From Magnaporthiopsis rhizophila (taxonomy: Eukaryota; Ascomycota; Sordariomycetes; Magnaporthales; Magnaporthaceae): DNA of 64,000 bases. Location of the stretch: NCBI GenBank assembly GCA_003049465.1, contig PYSS01000087.1, positions 1 through 64,000 of the forward strand. The letters run 5' to 3'. Under the pieces are notes generated by a model that worked only from the letters and a program-made list of their open reading frames with translations, had not been told where the DNA came from and ran no database searches. Numbering within the stretch: the stretch's first letter is position 1; each line of letters starts with the position of its first letter. Made by a program: the position numbers and the translations under genes. Of this stretch, positions 1 to 9,759 are shown in pieces.

Positions 1-1
1 G

Positions 2-124
2 GGATGCGCGCTGGAGAAGCTGCCTATATATGATACTGCCACGATCTGGGGTAGCGACGGTGATGATGAGGTGGAAGAGGGAAAGGACACAGAGAGTCGG
101 GATGTGGAAGGGGCTAGCTCATGA
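2..124 (+). CDS. 3' end of an unrecognised gene (partial)
   Basis: The frame beginning at base 2 is open from the window edge to a TGA at 122-124, giving about 40 residues. The end is strongly acidic and hydrophilic (residues such as GSDGDDEVEEGKDTES). Composition suggests a real C-terminus rather than chance, but there is no recognisable domain. Because a broken retroelement gag follows at 664, it could equally be the tail of another mobile-element protein. Function unknown. Confidence 0.3.
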   Translation, partial: GCALEKLPIYDTATIWGSDGDDEVEEGKDTESRDVEGASS

Positions 125-663
125 GTGTGACAGGTTCGGCAGAGTGAAGCCCTCCCCAATTTAACCAAAAGGATAACAATAACAAATCTAGCAACTTGTT
201 TAGAGTTGGAGGGCTATAATGGCCATAACGTTGTGCCACAGCACCGTGCCATGACAATGAGGCATTTGATGACTTACAGTGAGACGGGGACATCGACTCC
301 AGTATCTCAGCCAGGGCGCAGTCGGTGTTTGGTGTGACGATCTAGGTCAAGGCCCGCGGGCCTTGACCCACAGATGAGGACCCACACGAGGGACCATGAT
401 CAAGGCGCGCTGAACGCACGCCGAACACCGGAATCCCTTCCTTTCTCCCCTAGATTAGAATCTTCGTTCGTAGCGCCAATTGACGGTGTTCTCTTCTTTA
501 ATCATGGCCGTGACACTATTCTAATCCGCAAAGTTAATCGCTGGCCTAGCGATCAATAAGTAAGGTACCCTACCTCTACGCGTCGTTGGCGAACGACGAG
601 AAAAACAAGAATGTGCCCAACCAGACCCGACCGACCAGACCCGACCTTCTTTCCGGATAGTCA
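125..663. repeat. Possible 5' LTR/leader of a degenerate retroelement
   Basis: No gene is visible. The stretch holds a perfect 24-bp palindrome at 345-368 (half site GGTCAAGGCCCG) just after TGTGACGA, and it leads directly into a gag-like frame at 664. TG at the start of a leader upstream of gag fits an LTR, but no second LTR copy and no clear primer-binding site were found, so the boundaries are not defined. Confidence 0.3.
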
Positions 664-1727
664 ATGCCGAAGAAGAAAGAACACCCACCTGCGAGCAGAC
701 GATCGCAGCAGCGACTGACCGAAGCTGAGTCAAGCAAAGACCAGCCTGCCGACCTGGAGAGCAACCAAGACGACAGCGCCTCCACGACCGATACCGACCC
801 GACTGTCCAGCGGGAAGCCCCTGTGACAAGGACTATCTTTGTGCGGGATACCACTGCGAGCCCCGAGAAGAGCTCAAACGGGTTCGACTCCGCCGAAGAC
901 GGAAGCCCAACCGACCGACCAGACCAGACCGACCATTCCCACAACACGATGTCTGAAACACCCGACCTAGACCAAGCCGCAACCATAGCGCAGATGGCAG
1001 CGATAATCGCCCGCCTGGAAGCCCGGCTAAACGACCAAGACCGTCGCACTGCAACACCAAGCATAAGCCGTCGAGAAAGGCACCCGACACCTGCCGAAAG
1101 CGCATTTGGCAGTAGAACATTCGCTCCGACCGGCCTGGCAGCCCAAGAAGTGTACGTTCTTTACGGTAACAATGCAAAGGCCAAGAACCCCAGCTACAGC
1201 AACAAAGCGAAAGCTCGCGCCGAAGCCGCAGGCAGAGTCAGTGGCAACAAAGCTCATTTCAACACCTGGGCTCAAAAGCTGGCTGCTAAACTAGAGGAAA
1301 ATAATACCACCTTCCGCACGGAGAAAAGCCGCATTAATTACGTTATGAGCCAGTTGGAAGGAGAAGCAGAAAAGGTTGTAGCCACTTGCTACGCTTCGAC
1401 CACCCGTCCGTTCAGGTATGCAACAGAGGTTGTCCAAGTACTGGAATCAGCCTATCGTGACCCGAACCAAGCATCGGCAGCCCGACAAAAACTTCGCGAT
1501 TTTAGGTTTGTCCTAGGCCAAACATCCAGTTGTTCATTGCTCGGTTCACCAAGCTTGCCGACCAGGCAGGCATTTTTGAGACCTAAAGAAAATCCGAACG
1601 GTGGGAACACATCCCGGCGGATTTTGACCACGGTTTTTTGCGGCAATTTAAAAGATATGATGTTACGAGGAGTTCACCGAATTGATGAGCGACGCGGTTT
1701 TCAGTGCTGACACCGCCCACCGTAAGC
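664..1727 (+). pseudogene. Retrotransposon gag-like gene, frameshifted
   Basis: The frame opens at ATG 664 with a hydrophilic N-terminus. At about residues 190-285 it has a capsid-like helical domain of fungal Ty3/gypsy Gag type (FNTWAQKLAAKLEEN, then YVMSQLEGEAEKV, then VLESAYRDPNQ and QKLRDFRF). After about base 1505 the gag-like sequence continues in a different frame (PNIQLFIARFTKLADQAG, then a stop near 1585, then HIPADFDHGFLRQF). The element therefore carries at least one frameshift and several stops and cannot make a full Gag. No protease or reverse transcriptase follows; instead there is homopolymer-rich sequence. It is a dead retroelement fragment, family uncertain. Confidence 0.6.
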
Positions 1728-2684
1728 GATAGAAGCGTCGCAGGCAGAAGGAAGCTCAAGATGACGTTTTGGCACAGCACACACCCAGTTATGACCGCGT
1801 AGCCAGCCAGCCCTTAGGACAAAAGCCACCAAAAACGTCGTCAAGATAATTGGTCAGTCGGTTCGGGTTATACAAATGTATTAGAGCAAACGGCAAAAGC
1901 AATTCGTCTATAAAACAAAAAATCGTGGCTTCATAGTCGTGATGTGTACGGTATATCGAAAGCCAACAGCAAATAAAAAAAAAAAATAAAAAAAAAAATA
2001 AAAAAGGGAACAAAACCAACAGCTACAAACGTGGGTATCTGTAGGTACACAAACCGCCCGCGTAAAAAAAAAAAAAAAAAGAAAAAAAAAAAATAGGGAG
2101 GGAGTTCCTCCGAAAAAACGAGTGTGCCACCGGAAGCGGGAAACGAATGACCTGAAAAAAAAAAAAACACGGCCGCCGCCCAAACGAAATATGTGATGTA
2201 AAAGAGGGACAGGAAGAGGAAAGAGAAAACCCAGATCTAGAACTAGGTCGAAATAAAAAAAAAAAACAGAAAGGAGTCATGATCGTCATACTCGTGGGAG
2301 CAGACCGTCGACCGGTCCCGCCTCGGAGCGTCATGATGGCGAAGATTAGGTTGTGTGTTTTTTTTTTGTACAAATGAGGTCGCCACCTTCCGTAAATACG
2401 TGAGACATCGTTTTTTTTTGGTGTAAAAGCCAGTGCAGTGCGCCTAGAAGATGGAAGAAAGAGAGCTCAAGTTTGAGGAGAATCTCGGCGCCAAAAGAGG
2501 AGAGGAGAGACACTTGTGCAATCCGTTTGGTTGATGTTGTTGTTTTGTGTGTTTTTGTGTTTCGTTTTTCAATTTTTTTTTTTCTTCCAGAAAGGTCTTT
2601 TCTGTTTGGTGTAAAGCCTGGCAGAGTGGGAGTAGAAAAAAGAAAAAAAAAAAAAAAAACAGTCATGAAAGAGAGGCTGGCAAA
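1728..2684. other. Homopolymer-rich intergenic stretch
   Basis: No gene supported. The sequence is full of A and T runs of 8-18 bases (for example around 1975-2000, 2064-2092, 2154-2168, 2355-2370, 2572-2583 and 2640-2660). Frames read here are strings of F or K and are not proteins. It probably includes the 3' UTR of the minus-strand gene ending at 2685. Confidence 0.6.
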
Positions 2685-4661
2685 TCACGCCCAGCCACCC
2701 CGTCGATTCTCGTTACCCTCGACCGAGCTGACCATGACGACGTCATCGACGCCCGTCTTGAAGTCGAGCGGGACCCGGGGCATGACCTGCGGCGGGGGCC
2801 CGCGGTTGGAGCGGCGGTCCTCGGGCGACAGCGACGCCAGCGGACCGCCTGCCGACGAGTTGTTGTGGTGCTGATGCTGGACGCCGGGGCGGCGCACGCG
2901 TTGCGGGTAGTGGAAGCTCGGCGGGGCGATGGCCCGGACAGACGACGCGTCCTTGGCCGGGCTGGTCGGCGCCGCCCGGGTCGGGGATGCCGAGCCCGAC
3001 TTGTGGTGGTGGTGGTGGTGGGAGCGGTGATGAGAATGCTTCTGCGGCGACGCGGGAGCGGGAAGCGGTGGAGGCGACGCGATGCTGCGCTTAGCGTTGT
3101 TGTCGCTGCTGCGCGGCGGCGCCGATGCCCCGCGCAGCATGTGGCCGATCGGCGGGGGCGCGAGGCCCGTCGGAGTGTTGTGGCCGGCGTAACTGCTCCC
3201 GGGGCGGGCCGAGACGCCCGTGGCAGCGCCGCCGCCGCCGCCACGACGGCGCCAGCTGCCCGACTCGCGCGACGTCTGCCTCTCGAGCTCCTCGAGGTCC
3301 TTCTTGGACGGTTTCTTGACGAGTTTCCTGTGGTGGACGACGGGCTCGACCTGCTGGTAGAGGCAGTTGTTGTTCTCGTGCGAGAGCGGCGGGCCGCCGC
3401 TCTTGCGGGGCGACGACGCCGCCAACGAAAAGCCGGCGTTGACGTTGCTCGAGGATCGCAGGGCGGCAGCCACGGCGGCCACGGCGTCGGCGGCGGCGTC
3501 GCTGTTGCGCCGGTTGGACAGGCGCGACGTTGACTTGCGCAGCTTCTTGACCAGACGGCGCGCCGGGTTCTCGGTCACGCCGCCGCTCGTCACGGACTCG
3601 GCATCGGCGTGGTTACGCTTGGTGCCGCGCGACGGCGACGACTGGCCGTACGAGGTTGACGGCCTGCGGTGTTCCGTCACGTCTTCGTCGTCGTCGTCAT
3701 CCTCGCACTCGGAGAAGTAGCCCCTCGAGACGGCGGCGACGAAGCCTCCGCTGCGCTTTTTGGGCTTGCCGAGGGCCGCCGAGCCGGTCGAGGACGCGGA
3801 TAGCACGTTTCGGCGGTGACCTAGGGGCGGCAGCGGAGGGTGTTCCGTCACGGACGGGAGATTGGGTGGCGGCGCGGTGCTGGACGACGGCCTGCTGGTG
3901 ACCATACCGGGCGGCGGGGCGTGTCTGCTAGACTGGATGGCGTGCGAGTCGAAGAAGCCCGATTTCATGAGCTGCTGGTAGCTCTGCAACACCTCCTCCC
4001 TCGTCGGCCGTGGGCCACCAGGCGGACCGGCAGCAAAAGCAGCGTGAGCGGCGGCGGGCGCACCACCGGCTGGCGGGAACGTCTGGGTCTGGTGCTGCTG
4101 CTGCAAGGGCGGGACGGGCGGTCGAGATGCGGCGGCGGCGGCGGCGGCGGCGATGTCTCTGGGGGGTGCGTTGACGACGTTGATGGACGACTTGCTGCGC
4201 GTTAGCCGCAGGCGCTCGCGCATGCCGTCCCACAGCGGCGTAAAGAAACCGCTCGACTTCTGCTTGGGCGGCTCGCACGACGGTGCCGAGCGGCGGTTGG
4301 GGTTTGAGCCGGCGCTGTTTCCGCTGCCGGCGCTGGACGACGAGCCAGGAGGGGCGGTGGTGGTTCCCCAGTCCGAGGCTGTGGGCGGGCCGGCCCAGGA
4401 GCTGCGGGTGCTGAGCGAGGAAGCGGCGGTGGTGGTGCCAGACGATGGGCCGTAGTCATCGCCGAGGAAATCCGCAGGCGGTGCTGCGCTGACGCGGTCG
4501 TTCATGGAGCCCTCCTGAAAGCGCGAGCGGGCGGCGGCGGCTCTGGAGCGGAACGAGGCGAACTGAGGCTGCTGCTGACGCTCATGATGATGTGGTGGTG
4601 GTGACATTGTTCGCTGCGGGCTGACCACGGCTGCGTGTGCTGTTCCGGCAGACCTGCCCAT
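2685..4661 (-). CDS. Large disordered hypothetical protein
   Basis: An intronless 658-codon frame, almost wholly low complexity: Ser/Pro/Gly/Ala-rich with runs of Q, A, H and G, acidic DDDDDED at about residue 315, and basic patches such as RRLVKKLRKSTSRLSNRR. The more ordered islands are SSGFFTPLWDGMRERLRLTRSKSS (split here: SSGFFTPLWDG and MRERLRLTRSKSS, about residues 135-160) and TREEVLQSYQQLMKSGFFDSHAIQSS (TREEVLQSYQQL / MKSGFFDSHAIQSS, about 222-247). Those islands read as short linear motifs kept in an otherwise disordered regulatory or scaffold protein. The start could be ATG 4661 or the in-frame Met 18 codons later. I recognise no family. Strong coding periodicity and absence of stops over 2 kb support a real gene. 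Confidence 0.7.
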   Translation of the reverse strand: MGRSAGTAHAAVVSPQRTMSPPPHHHERQQQPQFASFRSRAAAARSRFQEGSMNDRVSAAPPADFLGDDYGPSSGTTTAASSLSTRSSWAGPPTASDWGTTTAPPGSSSSAGSGNSAGSNPNRRSAPSCEPPKQKSSGFFTPLWDGMRERLRLTRSKSSINVVNAPPRDIAAAAAAAASRPPVPPLQQQHQTQTFPPAGGAPAAAHAAFAAGPPGGPRPTREEVLQSYQQLMKSGFFDSHAIQSSRHAPPPGMVTSRPSSSTAPPPNLPSVTEHPPLPPLGHRRNVLSASSTGSAALGKPKKRSGGFVAAVSRGYFSECEDDDDDEDVTEHRRPSTSYGQSSPSRGTKRNHADAESVTSGGVTENPARRLVKKLRKSTSRLSNRRNSDAAADAVAAVAAALRSSSNVNAGFSLAASSPRKSGGPPLSHENNNCLYQQVEPVVHHRKLVKKPSKKDLEELERQTSRESGSWRRRGGGGGAATGVSARPGSSYAGHNTPTGLAPPPIGHMLRGASAPPRSSDNNAKRSIASPPPLPAPASPQKHSHHRSHHHHHHKSGSASPTRAAPTSPAKDASSVRAIAPPSFHYPQRVRRPGVQHQHHNNSSAGGPLASLSPEDRRSNRGPPPQVMPRVPLDFKTGVDDVVMVSSVEGNENRRGGWA

Positions 4662-6100
4662 GTTTTCGGTCCGCTTCGGGAGTCTCGGGTTGCTGATGGA
4701 ACGCCACGGGAGAGCCGCATCAGCAGCTTAAAAAGGGATTAGGGGTTTGTTTACTCAGGCTGTGCCGGGCAAGGCGTCGTCCCGAGCAGGCGCTCAGCAC
4801 GAAACACGAAACGACCAAGGCGGGACGTTTGGAGTAGAGAGCGTGATGGGAACTGCCAATATACTAAGGCGCGTCCATTGGAGGAAGACTGGGTTTGGGT
4901 TGCCCTGTGACGACGACTGTTGCCGAATCGCATTGCAATTTTGGTCGCCGTTTTTTTTTTCTTTTTTTTTTTCTTTATTATTTGTTTAAGTCGATACGCA
5001 TATCGCGCGACCCAATGCGCGTTTGCACGGCAACCGTGGGGTCAAAGCTTCCAGAAATCCTGGGTCAGGGGTTCTGCGCGCCGCCAATGCCCCACAGCAG
5101 CCCCACCAAGACCCCGAATTCACAGGCCAAGACGGCACACCGCAATGTCTTTTCTGCATGCGCTGCATGTTGCTGAAACCCCAGCCGTGCATGACGCCCC
5201 TCTGCCCTTATGATCTGGACTGCAGCTCCCGGGTGGCCGGCTCCGTCCCTGGGGCATCCGGTCGGGGGAGTCCCCGGGACTCGCATCAAGGGTCGTCGTG
5301 GCAGGAAGCCTAGTGCTATGTGACGGCGCACGTCGCCGGGACGACTGCGGAAATCCTTTACTCCCCCACGCCTGGATGGAACGGAGAGTTCCAGGGGTAG
5401 GTGGTTCGGTTTGTGCCGCTAAAATAAGCACCTAAACGACCATCACTCAGCCCGGCGAGGCTGGTGAGCCGAACGCCACGCAGTCTCCACGTTTTGCAAA
5501 CCCCACAGCATGGTTCGACGACCTGGCTATTTCTGTCAGGCAGCCGGTGGCTCCTTTACGTCCGTCATGTTGAGAGCATGAAAGGCGGGGTAACTTGTGA
5601 AACCGAGGTCTTACACGTCAGGATTCTTCGAACATCCTCTTAGTGTTGTGGTGCACAAACGCAAGGCAGCATGATTATGGGTAAAGCCGCGCCCTGGGTA
5701 ACTCGGGGGTTTAACCGCACCAGAAGTAACAGTCCGACTAATTGCCTCGTCTTCTCGTCGACGTCATGCTGAGCATCGAAACGGGCACGTCCCTTATGCT
5801 GATTCGGCCGGCCCGGCCAGCGTGTCCACGAGCGTCGACCCCGCGGCGCCGCAGCGGACATCACGGACAGGGGGTACGACCTCGGGCTCGCACTGGTGCA
5901 GCTCCCGCCGGCGTGATCGTATATTGGCCTCCTGACGGCTACCTGCCGCTCACCTTCGACTCAGCTCCCCACCCGGAGCACGTCAGATCCCAGTTCGCCG
6001 AAACTCGGCAGCTACCATCGTCGTTTCGATCTGGATAAAAGAGACGTACCGCCTAAGACATAGTCAATAGACGGCGGCATTACGCCAAGGAAAGTAAACG
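4662..6100. other. Intergenic, no gene seen
   Basis: Upstream region of the disordered-protein gene. It contains a T-rich tract at 4950-4982 and otherwise only short, mutually overlapping frames on both strands with no recognisable protein. Confidence 0.5.
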
Positions 6101-6104
6101 AGAA

Positions 6105-6269
6105 AAAAAAAAAAGAAAAAAAAAAGTCTAACAAGGGAAGCCCCGGATCCAAACCCGAATAGGGCGGGCCCTACCCGGGCTCGAACCCAGGGCCTCCTCC
6201 CGGAGCCCGTGCGGACCCAAATGGCGGACCTTGCACTTGTAAAGCCCTAACCACTTGAGCCACGCACGG
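6105..6269 (-). mobile_element. tRNA-derived SINE-like relic
   Basis: Read on the minus strand, the unit has an internal Pol III promoter: a box A match TGGCTCAAGTGG at 6262-6251 and a box B match GGTTCGAGCC at 6187-6178. A T-arm-like stem surrounds box B. The two boxes lie about 65-75 nt apart, as in a tRNA-head SINE or an intron-containing tRNA. The 5' end does not pair with the 3' flank as an acceptor stem would, so it is not a functional tRNA. Downstream on the minus strand the unit runs into a T tract (complement of 6106-6126), suitable as a Pol III terminator. No target-site duplication was established. Confidence 0.5.
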
Positions 6270-6889
6270 TTTCCGGGACGGAAGCTGCTGCTGCGAACCA
6301 AGTATATTAGGGGAGAGGTGTCGTCCTGCGCTCGCGCCACCGATGACCGGAGGAGATACGGACATTGCCCATGGTTATCGTAACAAACGGCGCAAGCAAA
6401 CTTTTGGTCGCTAACGGAGTATTTACATGGAGGGCCCATATGGTTTTCCACCATTCCCGGAAAGCCTGGGCCTGCGCCCTGAACACCGCTGCCTTTGCAT
6501 GCTCCCCAACCAGCTCCTCCGCTTCCCCCGAAACAAAGATGGTTTGAGCCTTATCTTCGCAACATATAATCCCCTTGACCGTATACCGTACGACGTTGCT
6601 GCAGCTTCGGCTTAAAATTCTTCCTGTGAGCTTTCTGTTTTCTGTCCGGTTGGCATCAGGTGTGTCGCGCGCAGAAACGCTTCCTTTCAGCCGACCTTTG
6701 TGTGTCTGGGGCGGACGTACCAGGAGCTGTTTGTACCAGACCTCGGCGATCTCCTTGCCGGCGTCCGGCCATGTGGGCTGCTGTGAGTCACGGCGCTGCG
6801 AGTTGCCCCATTGTTCTGCTACCTAATCTCTGAGGTGGCGCACGAGGTTCTGCTACGAGGGCAATGGCTCTCCTGACCTCCGGCTGTGC
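6270..6889. other. Intergenic, no gene seen
   Basis: Between the SINE-like unit and the pol relics. Only short overlapping frames, none with a recognisable motif. Confidence 0.4.
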
Positions 6890-7985
6890 TTATTCACCCG
6901 TGAATGGATGCTGGGTCGCGGGACGGGCAGGATGTCCCGGACGAATAAACGTCCGCGTCTGTCGCTGCTACAGAGCATATCCAACTGGGGCTCACGCGCA
7001 TTCGACGAAGTGATGGGGTAAAACGCCTTGCTAGCGAGAGTTCGCGTTCGGAGAACTGGCGGGAGAGATAGTTTGGTGCCTCGATCAGGGCAGGCACCAT
7101 AAGACAAGCAAGGGCTGAAATCCAACCGCTGTACAGACCCTTTCTGCCCCTTGTCGATCCGAGGCGCTCCATTCTCTCCCGACTTGGCCAGATATAGCTT
7201 GAGGCACTTGCCTTCTTCCAGATTCGTTAGTCGCACTACGTCCTCGGAGATGTGTTGCCCAACTTTCTAATAGACCCTTCGGGGACAAAGATTCCGCCCC
7301 TCGTGTGGAACCCATGTCGACCGCGGTGCGTGCCTGAAGTCTCTCCGAAGACTTCTTGTGGCGATGGTTGTTGATGGTCCTACTAAACACGATGTACCGA
7401 GTGTCGTCGAGGACATTGCGGTATTTCAGGCGGTCAGTTGCGGAGACAAGCGCCCGCGGCTAGGCAGTCTAGAGGAGGATACAGAAAAGCCGACCGTTAC
7501 TTCTGGAATACTTGAACCCAGTGCCATGAGAAATGAGCAAGAATCTCTCCTTTGGGGTCAACCTCTATTAGCCCACTCGAGAGAGATAGGCCCGCGTCCC
7601 CTACAGCCTTGGAAGGAATGTCTTCCTGTAGCTCTTCAGCCTTTCGGCGGTATACAAGTACATGGTGGACGCCGGGGAGCTGCTTCATCACACATTTCGG
7701 CTTTGGGGGATGACGTCGGCTGCGAAAGATGCCATGCACGGCCTCTCCGTTCCGTACTTCTCTGTCCGCCTGAGGTAGACCATCTGGGTCTAGAGCTGCG
7801 ACTATGATGTTTCGAGGACACTCTGATTGATGCAGTCCCTTTTTGGCTGCCACTGCCAACAAGGGCTTGCTCAGGCAGCATATTACTCCAAGGGCGCAAA
7901 AGAGGTGATGCCCAAGTAGTCGGATACGTGCCTCACCGCGGCGATCGCTTTCGGACCTGGCAAAGAGGGATCCGGTTGCGTTCAT
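6890..7985 (-). pseudogene. Degenerate retrotransposon pol fragments
   Basis: Minus-strand frames contain scattered pol-like pieces: VHHVLVYRRKAEELQ (7497-7985 frame) resembles the integrase C-terminal/linker segment of fungal LTR elements. Further downstream, ICSVAATDADVYSSG and, in another frame, a DPASIHG-like end resemble the reverse-transcriptase segment around AAT-DADVYSWDV. The pieces lie in different frames with stops between them and in the right order for a 5'-to-3' minus-strand element. The reading is an inference from weak motifs; a protein-level search would settle it. Confidence 0.35.
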
Positions 7986-9195
7986 ATCCTATACCTCAGG
8001 CGCGAAGCTCCCAACCTAAACTCCGGCTAAAAGTAGCTTGCAAACAGAACGTCCATTCACCACCACTTCCTCCCTCCGGCGCGTTCCAGCAACCAAGTAG
8101 CGTGATGAGGATGTAGGCGATGATCATGAGGCTGGGGCTCCTGGCCGTTGTGCACCCGAAAACTTTTCCATTCAGAGGAAGCCGATCAATTTCTGGGGCG
8201 AGTCGGCTTTATCCTTGCTGTTCTGCTGCGGGGGGTCCTCATACCTGGGTGCGCCAGTCCAAGGCGGACTGACCGAACGAGATCCGCGACGTAGTTCCAC
8301 ACCCTCTCGATGTCGAGGCCGCCAAGCGCGTGGAGGATAAGTAGGTCTATGGCGGTGGTGGGGAAATGTAACTCTCGAATATGAAGACCATCGACAGGAG
8401 CTTACCTAGGGCGACGTCGCCATAGGAGGAGCCCCCTCCTGGCCGGCCCTGCTGGCGGCCGAAACCGCCGTGCCGAAGCCATTGCCCCGGCCCAGTTGGG
8501 GCGATGGCGTCGTCATGGCTGGTATAGTTGACCCTCTCGATATATGCCCGCAGCTGTCCGAGATGGGAACGAGGACTCAGCCGGCGGAGAGGCAGTGGTT
8601 GGTTTTTGGAGTTGCCGCATCCCCCCGCGTCGCTGCTAGGGGAGAGAAGACGTGTGCTTCATACTAGAGAGAGCCACCTGAAATAAAAGGGGCCAAAATA
8701 GTAAGAAGAGGTCACGCAGAGTCGGGCATTCTATCCCCTTCAGCCTACGCGGGCATCCGTAGCACCAACTCAACACCCTTGGGCAATACCACTCAACAAC
8801 CATGAGAATAACAGGTGTGTCGGTGTCGAGGCAGTAGCACCACACAAACGCTCACGGGGCTGGAAATCAAGGCGACCCGGCCTACCTGCCACTTGGGCTC
8901 ACAAGGCCGCCAAGGCTGCCAACTCTATTGGCCACGTCTTGAATCCCCCCTTCGAGCTTTGGTATGCGGGGACCATCACCAAGACCCTGGACACCAGAGA
9001 CAAAAAAAAGTAAGTTAGATGTACGTGCCTGTACCGACCGACCATTAGAAGGTCGATCGACAGCTGGCAGGACGGATGAAAGAAAAAATAACCACAACAA
9101 AATGAGAGATTGCTGCCAAAAACACCTCCTGACCCTCCAGGTCGCCACAATCATATGCCAAAAATGCAAGTTAGTTCCCAGCCTAGATCTTCTGC

Positions 9196-9230
<35 letters not shown>

Positions 9231-9722
9231 CCNAAAAAAAAAAAAAAAAAAAAGAAATGCCCATCCCGCCGCCCCGTCTTGTACGCGAGCTTGGTGCGCA
9301 GAGTAAAAGATGCGACGTAGAACAATAACGACCGAGTGAAAAGGAAATAACCCCCATGGGAGCACATAATGACGATGGTATATCTCTGCCGACATCAGTG
9401 ATAGCCCGGTAGGTAGCCAGGAGGCATGGAGCCGACACCCAAAATAAAATACATGACAAATGGAATGGAATCGGGTTCGGCAGAGTAAATATGACGAATG
9501 TCATGAACGAAAGACAAATAAAATAGGTGCATAGATATAAAAGATATAATTGTTTACGACTCATCCGATAAATAGTAATCACCGATCCATCCAAAAATAT
9601 GCGCCAAAGGAAAAACCAAGAAAAAGGCCCATTCGTTGGAAGCCTGACAAGCATTAAGCGAATACCCAAAAACATCCAAAAGAAATTGGGTCCTGTTCTC
9701 CCCTAACTCACTTCAAGCCACC
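7986..9722. other. Intergenic with A-tract and a single N
   Basis: No supportable gene. At 9197-9253 there is an A tract interrupted by CCCC and one N at 9233, an assembly or base-calling artefact at a homopolymer. Frames crossing it read as poly-K or poly-F and should be ignored. Confidence 0.5.
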
Positions 9723-9759
9723 TCATCTTGTCCTGTACTGTAGCCATGGCTTGTCTGGG

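Noticed and set aside
1908..2373. Phe-rich minus-strand frames
   Set aside because: Translation of A/T homopolymers.
6178..6269. A functional tRNA gene
   Set aside because: Box A and box B are present, but the 5' end has no pairing 3' acceptor strand and box spacing is long; better read as a SINE-like relic.
9197..9253. Poly-K / poly-F frames across the A tract
   Set aside because: Homopolymer artefact with an N inside; not coding.
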